A DNA stretch of 64,000 nt from Cichorium intybus (Eukaryota; Streptophyta; Magnoliopsida; Asterales; Asteraceae), in contig CM042012.1 in NCBI GenBank assembly GCA_023525715.1, positions 113,855,798 through 113,919,797 on the forward strand, written 5' to 3'. Positions 26,277 through 46,152 of this stretch are shown piece by piece (positions within the stretch are counted from its first letter, which is position 1; each line of letters begins with the position of its first letter). The position numbers were made by a program, and so were the translations under genes. The notes under the pieces were generated by a model. It searched no databases. It was not told the origin of the DNA and worked only from the letters and a program-made list of their open reading frames with translations.

Positions 26277-26889
26277 AGCTAAAGACTGCAAGGTGAAGGA
26301 TCTCAAAGATGTTGAATGTTTTTCTTGCCACGAGAAAGGACGTTACAGTTCCAACTGTCCGAAGAAGGGAAATGAAACATTGATGTCAACGGCAAACAAG
26401 AAAGCGGAACCAACAAAAGTGAAAGGAAGGGCTTTTCAGATGATGTTGGAAGAAGCCAAGGAAACACATGACGTGGTCGCAGGTACACTGCTCGTAAACT
26501 CCTTACCTGCGCATGTACTCTTTGATTCGGGAGCAAATTACTCCTTTGTGTCGCATGAATTTTGTAAGCATTTTAGCATACCACTAAAGCCCTTAGATGT
26601 CGCATATGTCATAGAGATCGCCAATGGAGAGTTTGTGACGGTGAGGCATGTATTCAAAAAATGTCTTGTCGAAATTAACGGGAAGGTCTTTAAGTCAAAC
26701 TTGTTACCGATTGGGATCAAGGGATTCGACATAGTATTAGGAATGAATTGGCTAGGAATGTATGATGCTGAGATACTTTGTGGCAAGCGCATGGTGGCAA
26801 TCAAAGCACCCGATGGTGACAAAGTTTATGTTTACGGTGAACGCCATAATAATATGCAAAGTTTAATTACCGCAACCAAAGCTCGATGA
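26254..26889 (+). pseudogene. Chromovirus zinc knuckle and aspartic protease segment
   Basis: 211 codons that complete the second knuckle (GHKAKDC) and show a third, CFSCHEKGRYSSNC (His replaced by Arg, so CCHC is damaged). The retropepsin active site LFDSGANYSFVS lies near residue 90, followed by a conserved ILLGMNWL-like block (IVLGMNWLGMYD). It cleaves the polyprotein in active relatives. The frame ends in TGA just before RT. Confidence 0.8.
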
Positions 26890-26925
26890 TGCCTTCTTAA
26901 AGGATGTAATTCCTTTATTGCCTAT

Positions 26926-27780
26926 GTGATGGATAGTAAGAAAGAAAAGCAGAAAATAGAAGATGTGAAGGTGGTTCAGGAATTTCCAGAAGTTTTTCCC
27001 GACGACTTACCCGGTCTACCACCCGTCCGACAAGTCGAGTTTCGAATCAATCTTGTATCAGGGGCAAACCCTATTACTCGAGCTCCTTATCGTTTGGCCC
27101 CCACTGAAATGCAAGAGCTTATGGCTCAACTCCAGGAACTTCTCGACAAGGGATTCATTCGTCCTAGTTCATCCCCGTGGGGCGCACCTGTCTTATTTGT
27201 CAAAAAGAAAGATGGGTCAATGCGCATGTGCATTGACTATCGAGAGCTTAACAAAGTGACTGTCAAAAACCGGTACCCCTTGCCGCGTATAGATGACTTG
27301 TTTGATCAACTCCAAGGAGCCGATTATTTCTCAAAAAACGATCTTCGTTCGGGATACCACCAAGTACGCGTGAGGGATGATGACATCGAGAAAACTGCCT
27401 TTCGAACCCGATATGGTCATTATGTGTTTCTTGTAATGCCGTTCGGTCTCACGAATGCTCCAGCAGTCTTCATGGACCTGATGAACAAGGTTTGCAAACC
27501 TTTCCTTGATGAGTCCGTCATCGTTTTTATTGACGACATTTTGGTCTACTCAAAGAGCGCGAAGGAGCACGAGATGCATTTGCGTGAGATTCTGCAAACC
27601 TTGAAGGATGAAAAGTTATATGCAAAATTTTCAAAATGTGAATTTTGGTTGCGTGAAGTGCAATTCTTGGGTCATGTTGTTTCTCGAGAAGGTGTCAAGG
27701 TTGACCCTACAAAAATTGAGGCAGTTATGAAATGGGAACCCCCAAAAACTCCCACTGAGGTTAGGAGCTTCCTCGGGTAG
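26926..27780 (+). pseudogene. Chromovirus reverse transcriptase
   Basis: 284 codons covering the Ty3 RT palm and fingers: the entry EFPEVFPDDLPGLPP, then VKKKDGSMRMCIDYRELN, NDLRSGYHQ (usually KIDLRSGYHQ), VMPFGLTNAPAVFM and the catalytic FIDDILVYS near residue 200. It ends at FLG followed by TAG, where a one-base loss disrupts the continuation (GYYRRFI is seen in the next frame). The active-site aspartates are present, but the polyprotein is not continuous. Confidence 0.88.
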
Positions 27781-28390
27781 CTGGTTATTATCGACGGTTT
27801 ATCCAAGATTTCTCCAAAATCGTGGTGCCGTTGACCCAACTAACGAGGAAAGAAGTGAAGTTTGTATGGGACAAGAAGCAACAAGAAGCCTTTGAAACTT
27901 TGAAGAAGAAATTATGTGAAGCCCCTGTGTTGTCCCTACCCGAAGGTATGGATGATTTTGTAGTATATAGCGATGCATCCGCTAAATCCTTGGTTGTGTA
28001 CTGTTGCAACGAGGCAAGGTCATTGCTTATGCCTCAAGACAATTGAAGGACGCGGAAACCCGTTACACTACTCATGACTTAGAGTTAGCTGCAATCGTTT
28101 TTGCTCTCAAGATCTGGAGGCATTACCTTTATGGTACCAAATGCAAGTTGTACACTGATCATAAAAGCCTTCAATACATTTTTACGCAAAAAGTGTTAAA
28201 TATGAGGCAAAGTCGGTGGATTGAACTCATTAATGATTACGACTGTGAAATCTTGTACCACGAAGGGAAGGCCAATGTGGTAGCTGATGCTTTAAGTAGA
28301 AAAGTGTGCGAAAGAACTATTAAAGGAAGTTCTATGAGAATCGAAGTGGTGTCAAGTCTAATTCAAAAGATTAAGGAGGTCCAAGATTAG
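27781..28390 (+). pseudogene. Chromovirus RNase H, frameshifted
   Basis: Starts after the RT break with YYRRFIQDFS and PLTQLTRK. Frame 27822-28046 carries VVYSDAS, and frame 28004-28390 the continuation VIAYASRQLKD...TTHDLELAAIVFALKIWRHYLYG...YTDHKSLQYIF. The switch lies near 28000. Acidic catalytic positions (YSDAS, DLEL, YTDHKSL, VVADALSR) are recognisable. It degrades RNA in the RNA/DNA hybrid in active relatives. Confidence 0.85.
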
Positions 28391-28393
28391 GCC

Positions 28394-29398
28394 ATGAAAG
28401 AAGAAAACGTCAAGAAAGAGAAGCTTGGAAAGAAGATTGAGTTCGAATCGAACACTCAAGGGTTAAAAACCCACAAGGGACGAATTTGGGTCCCCAAGCA
28501 TGGAGGAATGCGAAAGGTAGTCTTAGATGATTCCCACAAATCCAAGTATTCCATCCATCCAGGAGGAACTAAGATGTATCGTGACTTAAGAAGACAATTT
28601 TGGTGGCCTGGAATGAAGCCAAGAATAGTGAAGTACATCTCCAAATGTTCCACTTGTGCTCAAGTCAAGGCGGAGCACCAAGTACCATACGAAAAGATAC
28701 AATCACTTCAGATCCCAGCTGGGAAATGGGATGATGTTACTATGGATTTTGTTATGGGATTGCCAAGAACAAGCAAAGGACAGAATGCCATATGGGTCAT
28801 TGTTGACAGATTAACCAAAAGTGCACTCTTCCTGGCTATTAAAGAGACCACTTCTTTAAAAGAACTTGCTAAGATCCATGTGGATGAAGTGGTGAGACTT
28901 CATGGGGCACCATTGATTATAGTGTCAGATCGAGATGCTAGATTCACCGCAAGGTTTTGGCAGGCACTACAAGAAGCATTAGGGTCAAAACTACACTTGA
29001 GTACAGCTTATCACCCCCAAACTGATGGTCAAAGCGAAGGAACTATCCAAACATTGGAAGACATGCTTCGTGCATGTGTGATTGATTTTGGCAGGAGATG
29101 GGACGATCATCTACCCTTAGTTGAATTCTCTTACAATAATAGCCACCACTCAAGCATTGGAATGCCACCTTTTGAGGCGTTGTATGGGAGGAAGTGTAGA
29201 ACTCCCCTTTGTTGGCTTGAAGCAGGAGATAATAAACTTACAGGTCCCGACATTGTTGCAGTCACTAATGAAAAGATTAAGGTCATACAAGCAAATATGA
29301 AGGCGGCCCAGGATCGACAAAGGAGCTACGCGAGCTTAAAACAAAGACCTTATGACTTGAATGTAGGTGACTTGGTGATGCTGAAAGTTTCACCCTAG
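28394..29398 (+). pseudogene. Chromovirus integrase
   Basis: 334 codons with the N-terminal HHCC zinc-binding region (KYSIHPGGTKMYRDL...YISKCSTCAQVK) and the catalytic core: first Asp in TMDFVMGLP, second in VSDRDARF, Glu in TDGQSEGT (usually SERT). The downstream GKY-like region ends at LKVSP followed by TAG, probably a mutated Trp codon, since the next frame 29405-29734 is the direct continuation. All three catalytic residues are present. Confidence 0.88.
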
Positions 29399-29404
29399 AA
29401 AGGG

Positions 29405-29800
29405 GTGATGAGGTTCGGTAAGAAGGGCAAGTTGAGTCCAAGATATGTTGGTCCTTTTAAAATCTCAAAAGTTGTTGGAACACAAGCTTTTAAACTGGAA
29501 CTACCACAAGAGCTTCAAGGTATTCATGACACTTTTTATGTGAGTTACTTGAAGAAGTACTTTGGGAAGGAGGAATTGACAATCCCTTGGAAAGAATTGA
29601 AGGTTGACGAGAAAAAGAGGTTAGTAGAAGAACCCGAAGCAATTTTGGAGCTCAAGACCAAGAAGTTAAGGAATAAGGAAATTGACATAGTCTTGGTCAA
29701 GTGGAAGCATTCCCTTGGTGCCAATTTTACATAGGAGACAAAAGATGAAATGATGAGGAGATACCCCAAACTTGTGGACTACAATTCGATTCCGAGGACG
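29405..29800 (+). pseudogene. Integrase C-terminus with chromodomain-like tail
   Basis: In-frame continuation of integrase: GKKGKLSPRYVGPFKI, then HDTFYVSYLKKY, and a C-terminal block with ILELKTKKLRNKEIDIVLVKWKHS that fits the chromodomain of Del/Tekay-type chromoviruses. A TAG at 29732-29734 sits where an aromatic chromodomain residue (Trp) is expected; the following ETKDEMMRRYP continues in frame. Chromodomains guide integration to heterochromatin in related elements. Confidence 0.8.
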
Positions 29801-29810
29801 AAATCCGCTT

Positions 29811-29824
29811 AAGGGGGAGGTAAT
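29811..29824 (+). promoter_or_regulatory. Polypurine tract
   Basis: AAGGGGGAGGTAAT immediately before the 3' LTR at 29825. Confidence 0.85.
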
Positions 29825-32784
29825 TGTGACAACTAAAACTTTCTTGAATTACATGAATTTACTTTTTGATAAATCTAATACCTTATATGTGCAAAAACTT
29901 GTCATAATATCTTTATAATATTAAGAACGTTACTCTAGTAACATGATAGTAACATATGAACCCGAGTAGAAACGAAATCGTATAAAGGACTAAAAGTGAA
30001 AATTTTATTGAGCTATCTTCAAAAATTAATATCTCAAAATCTAACAGGAATTAGGAAGAGGTCATCAAGATGACTTTGTTAGTATTTAATATAACAAAAA
30101 TATAGGAAAAATAATCGGGCCATTTGGAGTTGTAACGAAGGAGTTATGAAGGTTTTAAAATGACCCATAAGTGACAAAAATGACCAAGAAGTCATTTTCA
30201 AGGGTTAATAACAGAAAATCCATCAAGATACAGACCAAGGTCAGTAGATGAAAGTTGTAGAGCTCATTCTCCGCTTTCTAGAGGTGTAAAGTATGTAACA
30301 TTTGGACATCATATGAAGGAGTTATGCCCTAGTAAAGTCAAGGAATAATAAAGAGAAAAGATGGAAACTTCTTTGGACTAAGATGACTCGTCTTAGTCTA
30401 ATAGAATCGAGTAAAACTTAGACTAAGAAGACTCGTCTTAGTCTTATAGAATCGAGTAAAACTTAGACTAAGAAGACTCGTCTTAGTCTTAAGTCTGGAA
30501 TAAGGGCAATTTCGTAATTTCTGATTTAAAAATCAGCCACCTGTTCTTTAAGTTTGTGGGTCTCGTTTTTTTCCCTGGTTACGCAAAAAACGAAATCAGA
30601 AAGAGAGGAGGGAAAGAGAAATCGGGTAGAAGCAAACACACACACACACCTGTCGATTGTGTGTGTGCGCGAGTTTGAGAGTGAGCAAGGAGAGTGACGG
30701 GCTGGAAAGCTATTTTCGAGCAGGAGGGTGCAAAGGAGGGCTGCAATAGCAGTGGTGCTTGAAGACAGTCACGAGGAAGACGAAGTGCAGCGCCGGCGGC
30801 GCCGATTCCGACACTCTCGGTGGTCGGCGGCGACTAGGGGAGGTCGGGAAACCGTCTGAGTTGATTTCTTGCTTAATCATTTGATCAATTTCAGCAAAAA
30901 TCGGGTCTTTAGGTAGAAATCAGAAAGGTGTATTTTATTTTTAGTAAACCCTAGCTCCTAAAACCCGAAAATTGTACATGCATGTCGAAATCTAACATGG
31001 ATTTTGGGTTCTTTTACTGTTGTGAGTTCAAAAACACATATCATACCTAATTTTTGAACATCTGAGACGGAATTATGAATGCATGCTAGTAAAGTGTTGA
31101 GATTTGAGAACAAATCCTTGTTTCTTTCACTGTTATGGGTCAAAAGTTACATGTATAATGAAGATTTTCAATATTGAGTTTGAATACCTTGGTACATATT
31201 TGAGAAAAGTTGAAATAAATGAAGAACCACTGATTTTATGATCTTGATGGCTAAGTTATGGTAGAGATAATCTGGTTTGGGCTAAATTTTTGTCAACACT
31301 TGATATAAGGAACTTGGTGCAAGTTAGTATTAAACATTTGAAATTGGACAATGGAATGGAATCGACATGATGGAATTGTGATTCTTTGGATCAAAAACGT
31401 GTGAAGAACACACCATGTTAAAAGCTAAAAAGTTAGTGTATTCATATGTTGTAGTCTTTGATTTAAAAATGTTGAAATATGATACTTATAAAGGACGCTT
31501 AAATTGTCGAAAGACTAAAATTGGAATATTTTAGAATAACGTAAATATTAAAATCTTCTAATAAGAGTTATAGGAACGAGACTCATTTAATATATGAAGT
31601 ATGTTAACATTTGAATATATTACTAATTTCCTATATTATCGGTATAGACGTTAACGAGTGCTCGGAGGTAAACAATGCAAGAGCTAGTGGAGTGTCGTAG
31701 CTAGACGAACCTAGCTACCAAGGTGAGTACATAAGGATTTTTCCCATCACGGGATACATGGCTTTAATAAGAAAAATGTTTACGGTTTTTGAAACTATAA
31801 TTATGAAATTATGTGAGAATTTTCGAGATACGTTATATGCCTTAATATGCTTTTTCTTTAAAATATGGTGATATATATGATATGATTTTATACAAAGCTT
31901 GTGAAAAGTCAAACTAATAATATTTATATTATCACACATGCATCTCATGGCATTGTACTATTATTTTGTACAAAAGAATAGCAGTATTTTGAGCATGCAC
32001 GGAGTGTGAATGCATATGAGTCGAGTAAGGTCCGGACACGTCCCCGTAACGGGACAATAAGACTCTACTGGGATGGTACCTCCTGTCGCGAAGTAGAAGT
32101 CTCCTATGATGCCAAAATGGGATGATTCGTTCTCCTGTTTTGGTAAGCTTAATAATCACGAAAAACGTGATTTGGTCTTTTTAGACCCTATGATGCGGTG
32201 AATAACCGTAAGCTATTGTCATAAATAATGACACGGTCTTTTTAGACCCCATGATGCGGGTAGGAAGCCCGTTAGCTTGCATTAATGTGAGAATCATGCA
32301 TTGCATGTGCATCTATTTTGTATGATTCGTATTGACCTGAATATATTGTTTAAGTTTCAAAATTTACTATGAGTCTAAAACCCATGTAGCTCACGAGACG
32401 TTTCGTCTTACGTATTTTTTTTGTTTTAATGCCATGTATCTCAGGACCAAGCTCGAAAGTTTAAGATGTCAAGACTGCTATGCTAGAATGCTTTTGGGAG
32501 ATTAGATGGAGTGGAACATTATATAATCTCCAGCTTTTGTTTATGGTTAATCCTCTCCTTGCTTGCTATGGTTTATTTGATATGAAATTGTAACGCCCGT
32601 GGTTATGAACTTGCAAACTTGATGTTTTTGTGGAACCATATTTTGGTATTCATGTCTTATAGACATGAACGTATTGAAACCATAGCAATATGAAAACTTT
32701 CTAAAAACTATGTTAATGATCATGCCAATGCGCTTATAACGTTATTAAGTTTAAAAAAAATGGACACAATTTTGGGGCGTTACA
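29825..32784 (+). mobile_element. 3' LTR of chromovirus (2960 bp)
   Basis: Full-length copy of the LTR, ending GGGGCGTTACA followed by TSD CAGTG. It contains two segments missing from the 5' LTR, the 46-bp palindrome repeat at 30385-30492, and a GC-rich block near 30790-30840. Confidence 0.92.
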
Positions 32785-32789
32785 CAGTG

Positions 32790-33816
32790 GCATAATAGTA
32801 ATATTATACGTTAATTATCTGGTAAAAGATTTCGTTAAGAGCACTATCGGAAAATAAGTTTAACATCAAATAAGTCCTGTTTGAAGACCATGATGAACTG
32901 CTATGCACACGATAACCCATATTATAACACCATGCTTATTCAGTTCGTATTCTCTCTCATTTAAAAGTTCACACGAAACCTTTGTATCAATAGATCCTTC
33001 ACTTTCCAAAGAATTTGAAAGTATAATGAAAAGCAAGTTTAACGAGCATCATGGAGAATATTAACTTCTTCCTTGGATTGCAAGTCAAACAATCAAAAGA
33101 AATCCTTTTTATAAATAAAGAAAAATACTTGAAGAACCAGTTAGCTCGCTTTTGAATGGAACATTATTCGGATGCTAACTTGCAAACCAGCTGTTGATCA
33201 AAAAGTCTAATGAAGCGTGATAGGTTCACTTCTCTATCTAACTGCAAGCTGGCCTGATATCATGTTCCCCGTTTGCAATAGTGCTCGATATTAAGTAATC
33301 CTCAGGAACCACATCTTGCAGCAGTCAAAACAATCTTTCGTTATCTACATCGAACACCTTCTCTCGGTCTGTGGTACCTTGCCAACTCAGGTTTTTTCAT
33401 ACAAGCCTATCGTAAAAGCACTTCTAGTGGATGCCAATTCCTTGATCGCAAACTCATCTGTTAGCAGTTAAAGAAGCAAACTTGCATCTCATATCTATTG
33501 TGGAAGCTGAATATATCGCTGCTGTGGCCTGTACTTCGCAAAAGATTTGGATTCAAAGTCTACTTCGTGACTATGTGATTAACATGCGAAGAATTCCTTT
33601 TTTCTGTGACTCTCAGAGTGCAATCCGAATTTGTCACAATCCAAATATATCTTTCTTCGCTACCATTTTATCAAGAATCATCTGGAAGAGGGAAATGTTG
33701 AGGTTCATTTTTTCAATACAGAAAATCAACTTGCTTATATATTCACAAAAGCCTTAGACGAAAGATCATTTTCTAAAATCATTCAAGGATTGGGCATGAC
33801 TGACGAAGTTCCATAA
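32790..33816 (+). pseudogene. Decayed Sirevirus-like RT (3' part) and RNase H
   Basis: Degenerate frames show a Ty1 RT tail (NINFFLGLQVKQ near 33060-33090) and RNase H blocks: SIVEAEYIAAVACTSQ (33500), CDSQSAI (33605) and, in a shifted frame, RYHFIKNHLEEGNVEVHFF and IFTKALDERSF ending near 33815. The order and the LGLQVKQ block fit Sirevirus-type Ty1 pol. There are several frameshifts and stops. The chromovirus inserted at its left edge; the upstream pol is not seen. Confidence 0.75.
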
Positions 33817-33845
33817 CAAATGATAAGCATCGTTTCAATTTCTTT

Positions 33846-34062
33846 CTTATTTTCGTGAATTCTAGTTTTTTTTTTTTTAATTTCCACTTCTCTTTGGATC
33901 CATGTGCAAGGGGTTGGTCAAATTTACATTGTTCCGAAGGCTTATAAACCTTCCTTATTTTCGTAAATTCTAGGTTTTTTTGTATTTTTTAATTTCCACT
34001 TCTCTTTGGATCCATGAGCAAGGGGTGTGTCAAATATACATTGTTCTAAAGGCTTATAAACC
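33846..34062 (+). repeat. 108-bp tandem duplication after RNase H remnant
   Basis: Units at 33846-33953 and 33954-34062 share CTTATTTTCGT(G/A)AATTCTAG, AATTTCCACTTCTCTTTGGA and AAGGCTTATAAACC. Confidence 0.85.

Positions 34063-38298
<4,236 letters not shown>

Positions 38299-38376
<78 letters not shown>
38299..38376. repeat. (TA)n microsatellite
   Basis: About 78 bp of pure TA, abutting a CTAG terminus. Confidence 0.95.
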
Positions 38377-41659
<3,283 letters not shown>

Positions 41660-41689
41660 TTCAATATGTAATTCTGATAAGTTTGATAT

Positions 41690-42500
41690 ACCCTAGATAC
41701 TGCAAACAACAATCATGACAGCGAAAACACACAAAAAATATTTGAAGAGAAGTAAGATTTAGTAAAACCTACAATGATGCTACATAATGATATTTACAAC
41801 TACAATAAGGATCAAGATTACCAACCTTTTAGCAAAACCGATTTGCTTGAAGAACCCTTAATGGAGATCAAATCCAAGCTATGGAAGGTAATACCCAAAA
41901 GAGAATACATCTAATGGTTCACACCTAATAAGTCCAAATTATTAGGTTAATTATTTAATTAAGAAACCTTGCTATAAAATCCTACAGAAGGATTATCGAT
42001 TCTGCTGAGAGAGAAGAAAAAATTCCAGATCTCAGAGGATGCAGGAATGGGGTGCAGATTATGGTGCTAGGGAGGTGTATTTATAGCCTCTAAGGATGCT
42101 TAGAGATAAACTAGATTTTAATTCAAATCGGATAAGGATAATTGATTAGATAATCCAAGTTATCTTTAATTCAAGTCTTATCTTCTATCCATATCTATGG
42201 TGGACGATTTTTGAAGGATAAACCCTTCTCAAAATCGCCCTTATTCTTATCCACCAACATTATCTGTTTCCCAACTATTGGACAATTAATATTTAGTCCA
42301 TGTACTTTTAGTTAATCCCAAATTAATTTAAATTAATTCCAATTAATTCTAATTAATTCCAAACTAGTTTCTAATTAATACATCATCACATGTCAAATTA
42401 ATAAACCATTTATCTATCTCTTAACTAACACTAATACCATTTGTACTACTGATAGCAACCCAAAAAGGACCCAACTATTAATGGAAAATAGTAGGGTGAA
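41690..42500 (-). mobile_element. Ty1-type LTR remnant
   Basis: Read on the minus strand, it shows the block GGGTCCTTTTTGGGTTGC and a TATAAATACACCTCC promoter (near 42080) and a TTTTCGCTGTCATGATTG end region. These resemble the layout of the Ty1 LTR at 52017-52659 but with low identity. No primer site or pol follows, so it is a solo or truncated LTR. Boundaries are approximate. Confidence 0.5.
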
Positions 42501-43548
42501 TAAAGATTGCTCACAAGTAACCGATCTTAAGTGATGGGGTGGAGTATTGCACAATTCCAAATGGCTGGTCGATGGGAAGCGGGTCCAAATACTGCACATG
42601 GTGAATAAAGATTAAAATTTTCAAGATATTTTCCCCAAAAGATGAACAAAAACCCCTAGATATCCTCTGATGCTGAATCGTTGAAGTGTAATGGGTTCTG
42701 ATCTTTAACTCAGAAATTGTCACTTTGTTCTTATCAAGGAAACTGGTGAAATTAACACAACATCACTTCTATATCATTTTTTCTATGTGAGGCTTTCACT
42801 GGGTACAATACATTTAGTCTATTTGTAAGTCATTGTCATGTCAAAATCCTAGAATGAATAACAAACTTCCAAAGAGGATCTAATGCTTCTGTTCCAAACC
42901 AGTACTATATTTATTTTAATAAAAGATTCTTCTAAAATCCATCAGTATGATCAAACTGGTGAAGACTAGTGTGAAACATTCTTCTAAACCTTCATAGTCA
43001 ACATCTTTACAAAGACATGTATCTCTTAATCACCCTACATGTGTGCATTACTTCGGATATGTCAATTATCTGTGCAGTGTCATGTTTTTTAAGCATTCTT
43101 CTGATCTACTGCTAAAGTGCAACTTGGTCACAATAATATTCAACTTACACGCTCTTTGCATGATCCAAAGTTAGAAGTATTTTTTAATTAATTATTTTTT
43201 TCTTTTTTTATATTTTTATCTTTTTTTGTTTCCTGTAAATTTGTACATTTCTTGAGGAATAAGGATGCTAAGTTCAAACTTCAAATTGTGATTTGACAGT
43301 TAAAAAAGCAGATTACTAGCAACTGAAAAGACGAGATACACTGTTAACAGAAAGCTGAAAAAAGGAATGTCCCCTCATTCCAAGGGTGATGTGGTCATCA
43401 ATAATTGGATGCTCGTGTTGCTACATTAAATGCAATTCTCTCTCACCACTCATCACATAACTATATATACGGCAACACCGCCACCATTTACCCTTCTGCC
43501 TTCATCGACCTCCTTCTAAAACCCTAAACGTCCAGCTCTCAAACCTAC
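42501..43548. other. No gene recognised
   Basis: AT-rich unique sequence. Near 43490-43530 it has a leader-like stretch (CTTCTAAAACCCTAAACG) just before the protein remnant described next. Possibly the post-pol region of an old Sirevirus-like element. Confidence 0.4.
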
Positions 43549-44608
43549 AACTCCGCTATGTCATCACAAGATACTCAGCCTTTGCTCCAAATGAAGCAGA
43601 TTTTGTTCCTAATCTTAAACCCATGTTAGAAAACTTCATTGCCAACCTTGGTCCAAAAGCCTACTCTTCTAATTTGGCAATGTTGGTGGTATGCCTTCAA
43701 TACTCCCCTTTCACTTTAGCCATGCCTGTGGATCCTAAGGTTCGAAGTGTCTTGGTAAATCGTACTTACACTCTTGGTAAATCGTACTAAAAATATAGCA
43801 AGAGTCAATATCGATACCAGCAGTTTCACCTTTGATATGAACATCCCATCCTCTGCCAAGCAGACCATCACCATTGGTAGGACCCAATTTGCAAAATATT
43901 AAAGTTCTCTGTCACTGGAACATTTCAGATCGCTTCACTATCCAAAGTTATCTCAATACTAAACGAGATGAGGCATACACCAATCATCAAAGTGACCTGT
44001 CAGGTAAAGAAAGAGTTTCTAACATCTCTTTATGGCTATTTCTTTGAAGTCATATTGAGGAGCCTCTTTGGAAGGACCTCCGGACTTGACTCAGTATGCC
44101 AGACTTTCCTTCAGATACATTATGGTATTTACTATGATGTTCCTATTGACTATGCTTCTAGCTTGTGGGAAATTTTCTTTCTTATATCAACTATTCAAAG
44201 CAGGCAACCACATCACATCTACTTGATTCCGGGATCTGATTGTCCAGGAAGCCTATGCTCATAAGAAGGCTACAGTTCCGCCCGATGCTCCATGCCATGA
44301 CTTTGGAATTGTCCAAATACCATCTTCAACAAACAATGATGACTTTGAATTCTGTGCACAAATTCCTGAAGCTATGCTTTGTCATGTTCCAACAGAAACT
44401 CTTTCGCTCACTGCCAACCGAGCCAGTGTCATAATTCACTATTTGATAAGGGACTTTGATCGAGCCAACCAGTACAACTGTTACAAGTTTAGCATCCTTG
44501 TCAGGATCGATGTTTGGATTCACTTCAAGTCCAACTTCGGCCTTTCGCCCGGTGACAACTGCAACCTCAACAACTCTTCCATCACTAAAGTCATTCATGA
44601 CCCCAGTT
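43549..44608 (+). pseudogene. Remnant of uncharacterised retroelement-associated protein
   Basis: Several short frames join into one degenerate protein. 43549 onward reads QLRYVITRYSAFAPNEADFV with no stop for about 75 codons (blocks IANLGPKAYSSNLAMLVVC and LQYSPFTLAM). Next come FDMNIPSSAKQTITIG (43830) and 43968-44160 (a TCQVKKEFLTSLYGYFFEVI-like block, then GRTSGLDSVCQTFLQIHYG and DVPIDYASSLWEIF), and last a Pro/Asp-rich tail to 44608. I do not know its function. The layout is like an accessory or envelope-like frame placed after pol in some plant LTR elements, and similar unannotated proteins are frequent in plant genomes. At least three frameshifts. A minus-strand frame at 44326-44763 overlaps it and is judged a shadow. 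Confidence 0.45.
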
Positions 44609-45302
44609 AAATCAACATCTTCATAACCATCGCCGAATGTCACTTTCATTTTAACTTCTACACCAATAATAACGTCTTCAGAAGTGTTTTTGAATGCTAT
44701 TAAATGCTTCGCAGTAGGAGTAAAGATCGGTTCTATTGAGTGTTCTTCATAAACAGTGGTCACTACTTCACAAGTCCCTCATACTTCTGGTACCATTATG
44801 GACAAAGGAAAGGCAATAAGTCATGATCTTTCTAAGGAAGAAAAAAAAAGCAAAATGAAGCATATGAATATGAAAAGCTTTGACAGTTAAATGCCATTAC
44901 AAGGGGCAGATTCGAAAAGAATTGTAAAATGGGTCCAATCACGAAAGTCTGGACTTTTGAGACAATTATGATGCTATCCTTTAGTGATCTGGAATTATTC
45001 CATCGGGTTCCATTAGAAACATTTTTTATTGAAGATTCCTTGAATTGTCAGCTGGATCTTCCTTGTAATTCAAAATTTTTTGCTTATAATCAGTTTGATA
45101 TAAAGTTTAGAGCTTCAGAGAAAAAGAAATTTTAGGAAATGAAAGTAAGATTCCATGCTAATTATGGAAAGGACCATATTGAGGTTTAGTCTTTAAAGAA
45201 AATTATCAAAGTGGAGAGTATTACGAGCACTGATGTATTTGAAGAAAAGTTTCAGAACTTTTCTTATTAAGTTGGGAGCATAGAAGAGAATGAGTCTCAT
45301 AC
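44609..45302 (+). other. Degenerate sequence with one 68-codon frame
   Basis: Frame 44929-45135 (MGPITKVWTFET...) has no recognisable family and no promoter context; it may be the tail of the preceding retroelement protein. Otherwise stops in all frames up to the LTR start at 45303. Confidence 0.35.
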
Positions 45303-45442
45303 TGTAACGTCATGTTCCTTTTGGGTAAGTGTTAATGTGTTAATCTTTGTGTAATTAAAATTACTTATGTTATTATACTCGTGAGGGTGGTTAGAAATCC
45401 TTTTGGGAAGAGTTTTAGCTTGAAAATTGTCAAAAGGAGCTC

Positions 45443-45647
45443 AAACGGGTCGTGTGGATCTCACACAGGTCGTGTCGGAGATGCAATTTTTAGTTATGAT
45501 GTCACACGGGCCGTATGAGGTCATACGGGTCGTGCAGGAACGCATAAACACCTTACGGACTCACACAGGTCATGTGGACTCACACGGGTCGTGTAGGACT
45601 TGCAGTGACAAGTAGTAAACAAGCAGCAGACTCACACGGGTCGTGTG
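45443..45647 (+). repeat. Seven-copy CACACGGGTCGTGTG-type motif array in pairs
   Basis: Copies begin near 45443, 45462, 45503, 45522, 45562, 45580 and 45633. They form three pairs 18-19 bp apart plus a last single copy, with pairs repeating every 59-70 bp. Most copies are near-palindromes with one or two changes. Confidence 0.9.
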
Positions 45648-45666
45648 AGGTCACCGACTCAAAAAT

Positions 45667-45672
45667 TATAAA
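45667..45672 (+). promoter_or_regulatory. TATA box of interrupted Ty3-type LTR
   Basis: TATAAA, exactly 19 nt after the last CACACGGGTCGTGTG (ends 45647). Confidence 0.55.
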
Positions 45673-46152
45673 GCCGATTTTTAGCTCATTTGGGGGAAAT
45701 AACTTCTGAAAATTTACCCAAAAACCCTAGAGAATCCCAGGAACTTTTAGAGATCGAATTGGAAACCTATAGCTTGTACGTTTGAAGGTTTGGAAGGTAT
45801 CTTGCATCCAAGATGTAACATCCCAAAATTTTAGGGTAAATTTAAAATTTTTAAACAAACACTTTAATATAAGAAAAGCCACTTAATTAATTTTCATAAA
45901 ATTCCCATACCTTATAAGTTTAATGAAAACATCCCAGGATTAACAAAAGTTAACGAAATCACAATATAACGTAACATCAATTCAAAAACAGTCCTCTAAT
46001 GATGCGGCACAGTGTATACACGTCACGCCTTGCCACCACCTACATCTGTAGAACCTGAAACAGTGATTTAATGGGGAAAGGGTAAGCACACGGCTTAGTG
46101 ATTTCCAACACATACATTATATATCCACCAGGCATGCTTTGGAAACAAACCT

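Larger units (their letters stand above)
45303..45813 (+). mobile_element. Ty3-type LTR, left part (interrupted)
   Basis: Starts TGTAACGTCATG and carries a seven-copy ACACGGGTCGTGT-type array (45443-45647), a TATA box at 45667 and an AAACCCTAG leader block. It is interrupted at 45813/45814 by the solo LTR with TSD CAAGA; its sequence resumes at 61095. Confidence 0.65.

Noticed and set aside
44326..44763. 145-codon minus-strand frame
   Set aside because: Overlaps the plus-strand retroelement protein remnant antisense, with no family resemblance or promoter; judged a shadow.
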